A DNA stretch of 64,000 nt from UBA6107 sp964459385 (GCA_964459385.1 CAYWLG010000004.1:124001-188000); one strand, 5' to 3'; numbered from the stretch's first letter, positions 8,470-18,411 are shown. Translations and numbers: made by a program. The notes: generated by a model not told the origin, from the letters alone.

Positions 8470-9363
8470 TCATAAAATGGATAGTGCCAGCGCGATCGAT
8501 CCGAGGGTTCCGGCGCGGTCGGCCAAAGCTGGCAATTGCAGAAAAACGTTCGAGTGGTGGAGCAGAATATCATTTTGAACGTAACCATTCAGGTTAAGGA
8601 TCGTTTTTGAACGAACTTTTTCAATCAAGCCGGGAATTTTCATTACCCCGCCGCCTAAAATGATCCGTTCCGGTGAATAAGCCAGCACCAGATTGGCAAT
8701 GGCGTAGGCGAGATAATCCGATTCCAGTTCCCAGGCCGGGTGGTCGGCTGGCAGGGTCTCGGCGGGTTGTCCCCAGCGGGCTTTAATGGACGGGCCACTG
8801 ACGAGCCCTTCAAGGCAATCTTTATGGGAGGGGCAAAATCCCTCATAGGGGTCTTTGTTTTTGTCGTGCGGGATGAACATGTGCCCGACTTCGGGGTGGA
8901 TCTGCCCGTGCAAAGGTCGCCCTTCGTTGATGATGCCGCCGCCGACGCCGGTGCCAACGGTCAGGTAAACGTAGTTTTTGCAGCCCTGTGCGGCTCCCCA
9001 TTTGCCCTCGCCCAGCGCGGCTGCCGCAACATCGGTATCGAATGCGACAGGAAGACCGGTATTCTCTTTGAAGTAAGAGACGATCGGAGTGTTGCGCCAG
9101 GGCAGTTTGGGCGTGGAAGTGATGGAGCCATAGTCGCGGGCAGATTTGTCCAGGCTGATCGGGCCAAAAAAGCCTAACCCAATTGCTTCGAGTTGGATGT
9201 CGTTTTGGGCTTGCACGTTGCTAAAAAAAGACAGCACCTGCGGTAACGTTTCAGCAGGGGTTGTCGTAGGAATGCGCAGCTCAGCCAGAATGTTTGCAGG
9301 GTCGCTGGCTACAATGCAATTGAATTTTGTTCCGCCTGCTTCAACACCGCCAAACCATTTCAT
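8470..9363 (-). CDS. ROK-family sugar kinase (fructokinase type)
   Basis: Phosphorylates a hexose with ATP in the cytoplasm. The 297-aa protein shows the ROK phosphate loop (GVEAGGTKF), the catalytic aspartate D111 in DTDV, GTGVGGG, and the zinc-site group H161, C177, H180 and C183 (HPEVGHM and CPSHKDC) typical of bacterial fructokinases. A GTG nine bases upstream is also in frame, but it lies inside the ribosome-binding site AGGTGAT that serves the ATG at 9363, so the ATG is chosen. It is the first gene of the sugar operon. Fructose or mannose is the usual substrate; in this context an arabinose-derived or other sugar cannot be excluded. Confidence 0.9.
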   Translation of the reverse strand: MKWFGGVEAGGTKFNCIVASDPANILAELRIPTTTPAETLPQVLSFFSNVQAQNDIQLEAIGLGFFGPISLDKSARDYGSITSTPKLPWRNTPIVSYFKENTGLPVAFDTDVAAAALGEGKWGAAQGCKNYVYLTVGTGVGGGIINEGRPLHGQIHPEVGHMFIPHDKNKDPYEGFCPSHKDCLEGLVSGPSIKARWGQPAETLPADHPAWELESDYLAYAIANLVLAYSPERIILGGGVMKIPGLIEKVRSKTILNLNGYVQNDILLHHSNVFLQLPALADRAGTLGSIALALSIL

Positions 9364-9574
9364 AGTGATCACCTGGAGTTGGATTGATATAGGGTTAATG
9401 ATAGCACATGCGAATGAATAACGAAAAGCCAGAGGAACATTGTATAATTTGAACGAGGAATTTTATCCGTTGTAAGATCAAATTGTTATTAACGGAAGGC
9501 AAAAGGGTCCCGGCTTTCATTTTTTATTTCCGTGATTATTTTGCCTGCCGATTTTATTTTTATTCGAGGGAACA

Positions 9575-10753
9575 ATGGATCTTTTTGAAAAGTGCAGGAA
9601 TTACACTGCAGCTCGTGATGCGATTGAAAGGGGCATCTACCCCTATTTCATTCCGCTCAACGAGAATGAAGGCACAGAGGTTGTTTACAAGGGCCACCGC
9701 CTCATCATGTGTGGCTCGAACAACTATCTGGGCCTGACCACTCATCCCAAGGTGCGCGAGGCGGCCATTGAGGCCACCCAACGCTATGGGACGAGTTGTA
9801 CCGGTTCCAGGTTCTTGAATGGCACACTGGCCATGCATGAGCAATTGGAACATGAACTGGCGGAATGGGTTGGCAAAGAAGCCACGCTGGTTTTCTCAAC
9901 CGGCATGCAGACCAACCTGGGTACCGTCAGCGCGCTGATCGGCCGTGACGATGTGGTGATCTTGGATAAAGAAGATCATGCCAGCATCGTGGACGGCGCC
10001 AGATTGGGGTATGGCAAAATCGAACGCTATCGCCATAATGATCTGGAACACCTGGAGAAGGTGTTCAAATCCATCCCAGAGACTTCTGGTGCTTTGCTGG
10101 TGGTGGATGGGCTGTACAGCATGGAAGGCGATCTCGCGCCTGTGCCTGAGCTGGCCAAATTGGCCAAACAATACGGCGTGCGTTTCATGGTGGATGATGC
10201 TCACGGCATGGGGGTTCTGGGCAAAGGGCACGGCACGGTGGCTCATTTTAACGCCACCAATGAAGTGGATTTGATCATGTCCACTTTCAGCAAGTCCTTT
10301 GCATCTCTGGGCGGGTTTATTGCCGGGGATGAACTGACGGTGGATTACATCAAGCATAATGCGCGTTCTTTGATCTTCAGCGCCAGCATTCCACCTGCCA
10401 ATGCCGCTGCCGCTCTGGCCGCTTTGCATGTGATGCGCGATGAGCCCGAAAGAAGCCAGCGCGTACTTGACGTAGCCGAATACATGCGCAAGGGGTACAA
10501 GGCCCTGGGCTTTGACATCGGTAAGTCAGTAACGCCTGTTGTGCCGATCATCATCGGGGACGATGAGTTGACCTTTAAATTCTGGAAACTGCTTTTTGAC
10601 AACGGCGTTTTTGTGAACCCAGTGGTCAGCCCGGCCGTCAGCCAGGGGCACCAATTGCTGCGCACCAGCTACATGGCCACCCACACCAACGAACAGATGG
10701 ACGAGGTGCTTTCCGTCTTTGAAAAAGTCGGCAAGCAGATCGGCATCATCTAA
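9575..10753 (+). CDS. Serine palmitoyltransferase-like alpha-oxoamine synthase
   Basis: A PLP enzyme of the alpha-oxoamine synthase family (392 aa), which condenses an amino acid with an acyl-CoA. Visible active-site features are H135 in HASIVDG (ring stacking), D207 and H210 in DDAHGMG, and the PLP lysine K240 in TFSKSFASLGG. Text around GIYPYF, GSRFLNGT, YSMEGDLAPVPEL, RSLIFSASIPPA and NPVVSPA matches bacterial serine palmitoyltransferases (Bacteroides/Sphingobacterium type) better, from memory, than KBL, BioF or HemA. It is monocistronic, with a terminator 15 nt after the stop. The predicted product is 3-ketosphinganine, but 2-amino-3-ketobutyrate ligase or 7-keto-8-aminopelargonate synthase activity remains possible. 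Confidence 0.72.
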   Translation: MDLFEKCRNYTAARDAIERGIYPYFIPLNENEGTEVVYKGHRLIMCGSNNYLGLTTHPKVREAAIEATQRYGTSCTGSRFLNGTLAMHEQLEHELAEWVGKEATLVFSTGMQTNLGTVSALIGRDDVVILDKEDHASIVDGARLGYGKIERYRHNDLEHLEKVFKSIPETSGALLVVDGLYSMEGDLAPVPELAKLAKQYGVRFMVDDAHGMGVLGKGHGTVAHFNATNEVDLIMSTFSKSFASLGGFIAGDELTVDYIKHNARSLIFSASIPPANAAAALAALHVMRDEPERSQRVLDVAEYMRKGYKALGFDIGKSVTPVVPIIIGDDELTFKFWKLLFDNGVFVNPVVSPAVSQGHQLLRTSYMATHTNEQMDEVLSVFEKVGKQIGII

Positions 10754-10767
10754 AAACTGGATCAGAA

Positions 10768-10802
10768 AAGAGCGCAAAGCCCAAGCTTTGCGCTCTTGCA
10801 TT
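10768..10802. terminator. Bidirectional intrinsic terminator
   Basis: A perfect 13-bp stem (AAGAGCGCAAAGC / GCTTTGCGCTCTT) with loop CCAA, between the convergent oxoamine synthase and degV genes. T-rich sequence follows on both sides (GCATTTT and CTGATCC...TTTTTA). Confidence 0.92.
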
Positions 10803-10815
10803 TTAAAGCAAAGAG

Positions 10816-11646
10816 TTATTTGGTGAAGAAGAGAATACCGATGCAGTCTGGCCCGCAGTGGCTGGAAATGGTTGCGCCGGCGTAGGTAATGCACACTTCT
10901 TCGATGGGGGCCAGCTTGAGCAGTTCTTCTTTGAGATACTGGGCGTCTTTATCGCAGTAGGCGTGTGTGACGAAAACACGGTGCAGATCTACATTGGGTA
11001 GTTTTGCCTTGAAATCGAGCAGCATCGAATCCAGCGATTTTTTGCGCACGCCGCTGATCTTTTCTTTGACCCCCAGTGTGCCGTCTGGCTTGACCTCGAT
11101 CACCGGCCTGATTTTCAGCATGCTGCCGAAGATCATTTCAAGTGCGGTGCAGCGTCCGCCCATGTAGAGGTAGTCAAGGGTATCGACCACAAAGGAAGTA
11201 TTGGTCTTATCACGCTGGGCGATCAATTCGGCGACGATCTCGTCTGAGCTGTGACCGGCGTCACGCATCTCTGCCGCTTTAAGCACCAGCAGGCCGATCC
11301 CGGTTGAAAGATTCAAAGAATCCACTACTTGGATCTTTTTGCCGCTCAGCGCTTCGGCCGCGATCAGACTGTTCTGGTTGCTGGCCGAAAGCTTTGAACT
11401 GATGCTGATGTAGACGATATCGTCGTAGGGTTTGAATGCCTCATAATAAGCGCCCTGCGCCGGGGCTGAGGTATTGGGCAGTTTACCAGTCTTCTTAACC
11501 AAGTTAAAAAGTTCAGGGGAGGTGATGTTCACCCCATCCAGATACGATTCGCCGGCAATAAATACCCCCAGCGGGACGACATGAATATTGTAGTTCTTGA
11601 TCTGATCTGGACTCAGATCACAACAACTATCTGCGAAGATTTCCAT
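10816..11646 (-). CDS. DegV family fatty-acid-binding protein
   Basis: DegV/FakB proteins are cytoplasmic two-domain proteins that bind a fatty acid and, in Firmicutes, present it to a fatty acid kinase. The 276-aa length is standard. The sequence has the N-terminal ADSCCDLSPDQ, LPNTSAPAQGAYYEAF, SSKLSASNQNS and SLNLSTGIGLLVLKA, matching the conserved lipid-pocket segments, and YLYMGGRC in the C-terminal domain. No FakA kinase gene is nearby. It is transcribed alone and converges with the oxoamine synthase gene. Lipid binding is a family property; the ligand is unknown. Confidence 0.9.
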   Translation of the reverse strand: MEIFADSCCDLSPDQIKNYNIHVVPLGVFIAGESYLDGVNITSPELFNLVKKTGKLPNTSAPAQGAYYEAFKPYDDIVYISISSKLSASNQNSLIAAEALSGKKIQVVDSLNLSTGIGLLVLKAAEMRDAGHSSDEIVAELIAQRDKTNTSFVVDTLDYLYMGGRCTALEMIFGSMLKIRPVIEVKPDGTLGVKEKISGVRKKSLDSMLLDFKAKLPNVDLHRVFVTHAYCDKDAQYLKEELLKLAPIEEVCITYAGATISSHCGPDCIGILFFTK

Positions 11647-11700
11647 GATTGACCTCTTGTTGCAATAAAGATGATTTGGTGAAGCGGGATGAAAATAAAT

Positions 11701-12678
11701 TTAAAACCACTTGCGAACTTTAAGAAAAAGGATCATTCCAACAAAGATAAACAAAAAGACCGCATTGACCAAAACAAAACCGAGAGGAGAGTCAATCCAT
11801 GGCATAAAATGAAAATTCATTCCAAATACTCCCGCCACAAAGGAGAGGGGCAGGAAGATGGTTGACACGATGGTTAAAGCTTTCATTACCTCATTCAATC
11901 GTAGTGAAGTGGAGTTTAGATAAATATCGAGCGCCCCCGAGACGATGTCACGAATCGTATCAGAAATATCGAGCACCCAGATCACGTGGTCGTAAATATC
12001 GCGAAAATAAAGCCGGGTCTGTGCCTGAATTTGCGGGTATTCATCCCGTGCCAGTTTGTTGATGACCTCGCGCAAAGGGGTGATCACCCGCCGCAGCGAA
12101 ACGATGCTGTGTTTAAGGTTGAGCAGTTGCGCCAGTGTTTCGGGCTTGGGCTTTTCGAGCACGCTGTCCTCAAGCCACTCGATCTCATCTTCCATCTTGT
12201 CAATGACGGGTAGATATTCATCCACGATGCTGTCGATCAGCGCGTGGCAAATAAAATCGGGCCCGTGCGTGAAAACGCGCGAGTCACGCTGTAGTTTGCT
12301 GATCACTTTTTCGACCGGTGGCAGATTCTGGGCAGAAAAACAGGAAACAACGAAATTCTGGCCCAAGAAAAGGTCCACTTCCTGTGTGCTCAGATCGTGA
12401 AAATCATTTTCAGGCTTGAGCGCATTGACGATGATGAAGATGTAATCTTTATAGTCATCCACTTTGGCAATTTGGTAATCGTTGCTCAGACAGTCTTCAA
12501 TTGCCAGTGGGTGAAAGTGAAATTTTTGATCCAACGCTAGATTGATCTCTGTGTCGCTGGTAGATTCCAGGCTGACCCATACGACTTTGTCAGCATCTTG
12601 TTGGGCCAGATTGATTTCAGCGAGATCAACCTCTGAAATCGTCTTGGCAGAAATTGAAAATTGAAAACAGCGAATCAT
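11701..12678 (-). CDS. corA: CorA-type magnesium/cobalt transporter
   Basis: A 325-aa inner-membrane divalent metal channel. The large N-terminal cytoplasmic alpha/beta and helical funnel covers residues about 1-255. Two C-terminal membrane helices follow (about 265-290 and 298-320), and the diagnostic GMN signature lies in AGVFGMNF at the end of the first helix. The last residues KVRKWF give the usual basic C-terminus. It is read alone, opposite to the next gene. CorA normally carries Mg2+, sometimes Co2+ or Ni2+; selectivity is not visible. Confidence 0.95.
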   Translation of the reverse strand: MIRCFQFSISAKTISEVDLAEINLAQQDADKVVWVSLESTSDTEINLALDQKFHFHPLAIEDCLSNDYQIAKVDDYKDYIFIIVNALKPENDFHDLSTQEVDLFLGQNFVVSCFSAQNLPPVEKVISKLQRDSRVFTHGPDFICHALIDSIVDEYLPVIDKMEDEIEWLEDSVLEKPKPETLAQLLNLKHSIVSLRRVITPLREVINKLARDEYPQIQAQTRLYFRDIYDHVIWVLDISDTIRDIVSGALDIYLNSTSLRLNEVMKALTIVSTIFLPLSFVAGVFGMNFHFMPWIDSPLGFVLVNAVFLFIFVGMILFLKVRKWF

Positions 12679-12740
12679 TCAATCATTTTAATCCTAAATG
12701 AAAAAAATTTACCCCATGTTGTGTTTAAAATTATTTCGGT

Positions 12741-12746
12741 TAGAAT
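12741..12746 (+). promoter_or_regulatory. Possible -10 element for the SCP2-like gene
   Basis: TAGAAT lies 21 nt before the chosen ATG at 12767, with only a weak -35 (TTGTGT at 12719-12724, 16-nt spacer). A start site near 12753 would exclude the earlier in-frame ATG at 12698, which supports the shorter protein. Confidence 0.35.
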
Positions 12747-12766
12747 TGTCAAAAAGAGAGCCCAAA

Positions 12767-13093
12767 ATGCCGGAAATCAATTTTGAAGAATTAGCTTCCC
12801 GATTAGAAAAAAGCTTCTTACCCGAGCAGGCCGCTGGGATCAACGGCGCCGTTCAGTTGGAGATACTGGCCGAGGAAGTCGAATTTTGGACGTTGACGAT
12901 CCAAGATCAGACTTGCCAGATCGCCAGGGGAAAAGCGGAATCTCCCCGTGTTTCTTTAAGGGTCTCTCAACAAGATTTGTTGGCCCTTTTGAATAAAGAA
13001 CTTGATCCTATGGCGGCTTTCTTCACCGGCAAGATCCATTTGCAGGGTGAGAAAAGCTTTTTGTTGAAATTGCCGTCTTTGTTTGCTTTGTAG
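12767..13093 (+). CDS. SCP2-like (sterol carrier) domain protein
   Basis: A 108-aa single-domain protein. The order of strands and helices (EILAEEVEFWTLTIQDQ, then RVSLRVSQQDLLALLNKELDPMAAFFTGKIHLQGE) matches the SCP2 lipid-binding fold, including the AAFFTGKIHLQG ending typical of this family. The frame extends upstream to 12698, but that ATG overlaps the likely promoter, so the start at 12767 (MPEINFEEL) is preferred. A hydrophobic ligand is expected from the fold; none is known. The cupin gene follows after 46 nt, probably on the same mRNA. Confidence 0.75.
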   Translation: MPEINFEELASRLEKSFLPEQAAGINGAVQLEILAEEVEFWTLTIQDQTCQIARGKAESPRVSLRVSQQDLLALLNKELDPMAAFFTGKIHLQGEKSFLLKLPSLFAL

Positions 13094-13139
13094 CAAACCC
13101 TGAAATCTTTTCGATATCTACGTTAAATCTGGAGGTGTC

Positions 13140-13544
13140 ATGAGTGAATTTCATCGTTTCATTGGCGCGGAGAACGATTTTAATTGGGAAGGAGTTGATC
13201 TGACCGTTTATGGCGATTCTGAGGTTCCCAACAGCCCCAAACATGCTTCACGCCGGCTGTTGATCACCGAAGAACGCGAAGGCGCCAAATATTTCGTTTT
13301 TCGCTATTTTCACATTCTGCCTGGCGGCAATTCCACTATGTTCGATAAACACATTCACGATCACGGGGTACTTATTTTGCACGGACACTGCCGGGTAACC
13401 ATCAATGGTCAGGAGTACCACGCCGGGCCGATGGATGTGATCTATGTTTCCCCCAATGATGTTCACGATTTTGTGGTTGAGGGTGATGAAGCGTTGGGCT
13501 TTTTATGTGTTATTCCCAACAAAAAGCTGCTCGCGTCTAGGTAG
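13140..13544 (+). CDS. Cupin-domain protein
   Basis: A 134-aa single-domain cupin. Motif 1 is HIHDHGVLILHGHCRV, with three metal-binding histidine candidates; motif 2 is GPMDVIYVSPNDVHDF with the second-motif histidine. This metal-site pattern is complete, so a bound metal is likely. Small cupins of this form can be sensors, isomerases or dioxygenases, and nothing in the sequence picks one. A good ribosome-binding site (GGAGGTG) precedes the ATG. It follows the SCP2-like gene and ends at a strong terminator. Confidence 0.82.
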   Translation: MSEFHRFIGAENDFNWEGVDLTVYGDSEVPNSPKHASRRLLITEEREGAKYFVFRYFHILPGGNSTMFDKHIHDHGVLILHGHCRVTINGQEYHAGPMDVIYVSPNDVHDFVVEGDEALGFLCVIPNKKLLASR

Positions 13545-13569
13545 TTGCATAGCTGCAGGATTTGTTAAC

Positions 13570-13597
13570 AAAAAAAGAGCCGTTCGGCTCTTTTTTT
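13570..13597. terminator. Bidirectional intrinsic terminator
   Basis: A stem of up to 13 bp (AAAAAAAGAGCCG / CGGCTCTTTTTTT) closed by a GTTC turn, with A- and T-runs on both sides. It separates the cupin gene from convergent sufT. Confidence 0.93.
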
Positions 13598-13601
13598 ATC
13601 T

Positions 13602-13952
13602 CTAGAAAATTCCCCAGTCGTCGCCGAGGCCTTCTTCCATCATCGAGAAATCCCAGACTTCCATGCCCAGGTCTATTCCCACCGGCCGTTCGAGCAGTTC
13701 TTCTGCCTTTTGACGAATTTGTTCCAGCATGGCCGGCCCATAAGGGCAAAATGGGGTAGTGAGAATTACCTTTACAATGGCGCCTTCTGGGTCAAGTTTA
13801 ACGTTGCGGATCAGCCCTAATTGGATGATATTCAAGCCCAACTCAGGATCTGAAATTTCACAAAAGCCCTTTTTGAGTTTATTGCTTAATTCAGGATCGC
13901 TTTCTTCGGCTTCCCAAACGGGGCGATTGGTCCCTGGTGTTCCATTTTGCAT
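13602..13952 (-). CDS. sufT: SufT-like / MIP18 (DUF59) Fe-S assembly protein
   Basis: A 116-aa DUF59 protein. Members (SufT, PaaD, yeast Cia2 relatives) help mature Fe-S proteins. The core is seen in EISDPELGLNIIQLGLIRNV and in TTPFCPYGP, whose cysteine is the conserved reactive residue of the family. The acidic C-terminus ending DDWGIF resembles SufT proteins. The gene starts immediately after the sufR stop, so both are made from one transcript that diverges from the suf operon. This places the protein firmly in Fe-S assembly. Confidence 0.88.
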   Translation of the reverse strand: MQNGTPGTNRPVWEAEESDPELSNKLKKGFCEISDPELGLNIIQLGLIRNVKLDPEGAIVKVILTTPFCPYGPAMLEQIRQKAEELLERPVGIDLGMEVWDFSMMEEGLGDDWGIF

Positions 13953-14582
13953 TTATTTCTCCTTGGCGAGAGCTCTTTGTTTGACGATGTAGGAACAGTG
14001 TGTATCTCCATCCAGCACACATTCGATCTTTTCGGTCGGGATGGAAAGAATGGACGAGATCAGCGCCTGATCCATGGTGCAAACCTCTGGATGCACCTGG
14101 CCGACGTGGTAAAAGGGGCAGGCAACTTCGTTAATGCGGTAATCGTCGCCGACTTTTTCCCACTCGATGGCAAAACCTTGCTCATCCAAAACGGTCTTGA
14201 TGAAGTCAAGCTTTTTCTCAAAGCTCATGCCCTTAATGACATCGGCCTGTTCTTCGACGATGCTTTTACCGATCTGAGTAAAAATAGCCTGGATCTGGTT
14301 TTCGGGCAGGATTTGCTTTAACTGTGAAAGCAAGCGGTTGGTGAGCTGCAGGTAGCGGGTAGGGAACTTTTCCAGGCCTTCATCGGTAAGTGAATAAACC
14401 AATCTGGGCCGGCCCACGCCATGCCGTTCTTCTTCAGCTTTGACATAGCCATCCACTTGCAGGTTGGTGAGGTGATGCCGTACCGAAATCGAATTGATGT
14501 TGACAGCTTCGGCAAGGTCGTTGATGGTAGATTGTGGATGTGTGAGAAGGGTTTGTAGAATTTTGTCTCTCGTGCTTTTCAT
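13953..14582 (-). CDS. sufR: SufR-like Fe-S cluster-sensing transcriptional regulator
   Basis: A 209-aa DNA-binding repressor candidate. An N-terminal winged helix-turn-helix (residues about 5-65; TINDLAEAVNINSISVRHHL and GVGRPRLVYSLTDEG) is followed by a C-terminal domain with four cysteines: C155-x12-C168-x19-C188-x7-C196. SufR proteins hold a [4Fe-4S] cluster there and repress suf genes when clusters are plentiful. The C-x12-C pair is as in known SufR; the later spacing differs from the cyanobacterial form as I remember it. The ribosome-binding site AGAGGTGAT precedes the ATG. It is transcribed divergently from sufC and together with sufT. Confidence 0.88.
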   Translation of the reverse strand: MKSTRDKILQTLLTHPQSTINDLAEAVNINSISVRHHLTNLQVDGYVKAEEERHGVGRPRLVYSLTDEGLEKFPTRYLQLTNRLLSQLKQILPENQIQAIFTQIGKSIVEEQADVIKGMSFEKKLDFIKTVLDEQGFAIEWEKVGDDYRINEVACPFYHVGQVHPEVCTMDQALISSILSIPTEKIECVLDGDTHCSYIVKQRALAKEK

Positions 14583-14615
14583 ATCACCTCTTTATATTAA
14601 CCAATAAACAAAAGC

Positions 14616-14645
14616 ATCTTACCATAATCGAATAATATTTGTCAA
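14616..14645 (-). promoter_or_regulatory. sufR-sufT promoter
   Basis: On the minus strand, TTGACA (14645-14640) and TAAGAT (14621-14616) are 18 nt apart, giving a start near 14609, about 27 nt before the sufR ATG. The -35 matches consensus perfectly. Confidence 0.75.
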
Positions 14646-14690
14646 TAATCATATACTTATCCTAAAAAATATGCTTTATTAGAATAATAT
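14630..14690. promoter_or_regulatory. Candidate SufR operator region
   Basis: The AT-rich space between the divergent promoters holds two copies of GAATAATAT (14630-14638 and 14682-14690). The first lies within the sufR promoter spacer. The second is part of the palindrome TATTA-GAA-TAATA (14677-14689), about 20 nt upstream of the suf -35. Placement suits a regulator controlling both directions; SufR binding is inference. Confidence 0.4.
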
Positions 14691-14708
14691 AGATAAAAAT
14701 GGTAAATA

Positions 14709-14737
14709 TTGACCCTGAAAAATCGCTGTGTTATAAT
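14709..14737 (+). promoter_or_regulatory. sufCBDSU promoter
   Basis: TTGACC and a perfect TATAAT are separated by 17 nt, a near-consensus housekeeping promoter. Transcription should begin near 14744, about 60 nt before the sufC ATG. Confidence 0.85.
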
Positions 14738-14803
14738 ACCCCTGTTGTGGTAATAAAGTAGAAAATTATTAAAAAAATAATATTAATTATGGAGTCGCTT
14801 TCC

Positions 14804-15583
14804 ATGTCAGAATTAAAAATTCAAAACCTGCATGTCGCAATTGAAGACAAACCGATCCTCAAGGGTGTTGATCTCGTCGTCCCACAGGGGGAGGTGCATG
14901 CCATTATGGGTCCGAACGGAACCGGCAAATCCACCCTGGCCAATACCTTGATGGGGCATCCCTCCTACACGGTGACTGAAGGGGAGGTCTGGTTCAAAGG
15001 GCAAAATATCGTTGATATGGCTACCGACGAGCGCTCTCGCCTGGGCCTTTTCCTGGCCTTTCAGTACCCGGTGGCGATTCCGGGGGTGACGGTGGCGAAC
15101 TTTTTGCGTACCGCCATGAACGCGCGTCGTCGTGCCATTAACCCGGAAGATAAGGGCATCTCCGTGCCCGATTTTCGCAAGATTCTCAAAGAAAAAATGG
15201 AAATTCTCAAGGTCGATCCGGCCTTTGCTGGTCGCTATTTGAACGATGGCTTCTCCGGTGGCGAAAAGAAACGAGCCGAAGTGCTTCAGATGGCCGTTTT
15301 GCAGCCCGAGATCGCCATTTTGGATGAAACCGATTCGGGTTTGGATATTGATGCCCTGCGCATCGTTTCTGAGGGCGTCAATACCCTGCGTGAAACTTTG
15401 CATATCGGTGTTTTATTGATCACGCACTATCAGCGTATGCTCAACTACATCAAGCCGGATGTCGTCCATGTGATGATGGGCGGCAAGATCGTCCGCTCCG
15501 GCGGCCCTGAGCTGGCTTTGCAGTTGGAAGAGCTTGGCTACGATTGGGTGCGTGAAGAGGTAGAAGAAACAACCAATCGTTGA
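14804..15583 (+). CDS. sufC: Fe-S assembly ATPase SufC
   Basis: ATPase subunit of the SufBCD scaffold complex, which builds Fe-S clusters in the cytoplasm. ABC-ATPase motifs are all present: Walker A GPNGTGKST, signature FSGGEKKR, Walker B AILDETDSGLD, and the switch histidine in LLITHYQRML. The 259-aa length is normal. An ATG at 14789 is in frame, but the GGAG at 14791-14794 lies inside that extension and is 9 nt from the ATG at 14804, so the latter is taken as start. It is the first gene of the operon downstream of the strong promoter. Confidence 0.96.
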   Translation: MSELKIQNLHVAIEDKPILKGVDLVVPQGEVHAIMGPNGTGKSTLANTLMGHPSYTVTEGEVWFKGQNIVDMATDERSRLGLFLAFQYPVAIPGVTVANFLRTAMNARRRAINPEDKGISVPDFRKILKEKMEILKVDPAFAGRYLNDGFSGGEKKRAEVLQMAVLQPEIAILDETDSGLDIDALRIVSEGVNTLRETLHIGVLLITHYQRMLNYIKPDVVHVMMGGKIVRSGGPELALQLEELGYDWVREEVEETTNR

Positions 15584-15609
15584 TTCTTTCTGAATTTTTA
15601 GAGGTGATC

Positions 15610-17022
<1,413 letters not shown>

Positions 17023-17043
17023 ACTATGAAGGAAAACGTGAAC

Positions 17044-18405
17044 ATGACTGCTGCTCCAGTGATCGTTGCCCGATCCAGACGTGAATTTACCCCTTCTGAA
17101 AAGAAGTTTTCTTTTGAACCTGATTTTACAGAGTCCTCAGACGCTGAGCTTGCCTTTCGCAAAAACGCTTGGCTGGAATATGGTAAGTTGCCTTTTCCGA
17201 CTACGAAAGACGAACCCTGGCGCCGCACGGATTTGCGCGCCCTTAACGTTGAAAAGTTGCGACTTTTCAGCACGCAAAGCGATAAAGTAGCCGCTATCCC
17301 AGAAGCACTGCTGCTCCCGGTCACAGATGCCGAGCATGGTGGTGAGCTGATCCTCACACCGGAGAGCGTCAAAAGCTCTCTCGAAGGCGGTCTGGCTCAA
17401 AAAGGGGTGATCTTCACGGATTTTAAGTCCGCCTGGGCAAAGCACAGCGCCTTGCTCGAAGAGTTGGCCGGCCAATTGGTTAAACCTGCTGAAGACAAAT
17501 TTGCTGCACTGGCAGCCGCGATGTCACAATCGGGCGTGCTGCTCTACGTGCCCAAAAATGTAAAAGTGGAAGCCCCACTGCATAGCCTTCTCTGGGCTTC
17601 AGGCTCTGATATCGCCAGTTTTTCGCACATTCTGGTTTATCTGGAACCAGGCGCTGAAGTGACCTACGTGCACGAATCCGCTTCACCTGATGGCGAAGGC
17701 GGCCAGTCAATGCATTCCGGCTTGATGGAGATCTATGTGGGTGAAGGCGCCGCTTTACGCTTTGTTGAATTGCAATCCTGGGGCGACAATATCTGGAACT
17801 TCACCCATGAGCGCGTCAAAGTAGAGCGCGACGGCAATGTGGAATGGATTTTTGGCGCATTGGGCAGTCACCTGACCAAGAATTTCTCTGATCTCACTTT
17901 GCAAGGCGAAGGCAGCACAGGCAAGATGTCGGGCTTTTATTTTACCGATAACGACCAACATCTTGATCATGCTACCCAGCAAAACCATCTGGCGCCGCAC
18001 ACTACCAGCGACCTGTTGTTCAAGGGCGCTTTGGTAGGCGAAAGTCACTCGGTTTGGCAGGGCATGATCTACGTGGCAGGCAACGCCAGCAAAACAGATG
18101 GCTATCAGGCCAATCGCAATCTGGTGCTCGATCGCCGCGCCCGTGCCGATTCTCTGCCCGGACTGGAGATTCTGACCGATGATGTGCGCTGCACGCACGG
18201 TGCTACCGTGGGCAAGATCGATCCAGAAGAGATTTTCTATCTTGAGAGCCGTGGTATGCCTCGCTCTGACGCCGAGCGTTTGATCGTGGAAGGGTTCTTT
18301 GACCCTATCATGCAGCGCATCCCCTTTGAAGGGGTTAAGAAACGCTTCCAAAGTGCAATTGTGGAGAAAATGAAAAACTATCACTCAGAAGCCGTGAACT
18401 TGTGA
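17044..18405 (+). CDS. sufD: Fe-S assembly protein SufD
   Basis: Partner of SufB in the SufBC2D complex, needed for iron entry. The 453-aa protein shows the shared SufB/SufD beta-helix, with HSGLMEIYVGEGAALRFVELQSWG, GSHLTKNFSDLTLQGEG, and a C-terminal CTHGATVGKIDPEEIFYLESRG, which includes the conserved Cys-His. A start at 17026 is in frame, but AAGGA at 17029-17033 lies within that extension and precedes the ATG at 17044 by 10 nt, so 17044 is preferred. Confidence 0.94.
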   Translation: MTAAPVIVARSRREFTPSEKKFSFEPDFTESSDAELAFRKNAWLEYGKLPFPTTKDEPWRRTDLRALNVEKLRLFSTQSDKVAAIPEALLLPVTDAEHGGELILTPESVKSSLEGGLAQKGVIFTDFKSAWAKHSALLEELAGQLVKPAEDKFAALAAAMSQSGVLLYVPKNVKVEAPLHSLLWASGSDIASFSHILVYLEPGAEVTYVHESASPDGEGGQSMHSGLMEIYVGEGAALRFVELQSWGDNIWNFTHERVKVERDGNVEWIFGALGSHLTKNFSDLTLQGEGSTGKMSGFYFTDNDQHLDHATQQNHLAPHTTSDLLFKGALVGESHSVWQGMIYVAGNASKTDGYQANRNLVLDRRARADSLPGLEILTDDVRCTHGATVGKIDPEEIFYLESRGMPRSDAERLIVEGFFDPIMQRIPFEGVKKRFQSAIVEKMKNYHSEAVNL

Positions 18406-18411
18406 GAAATA

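Noticed and set aside
9364..9372. GTG start for the ROK kinase at 9372
   Set aside because: It lies within the AGGTGAT ribosome-binding site for the ATG at 9363, so initiation there is unlikely.
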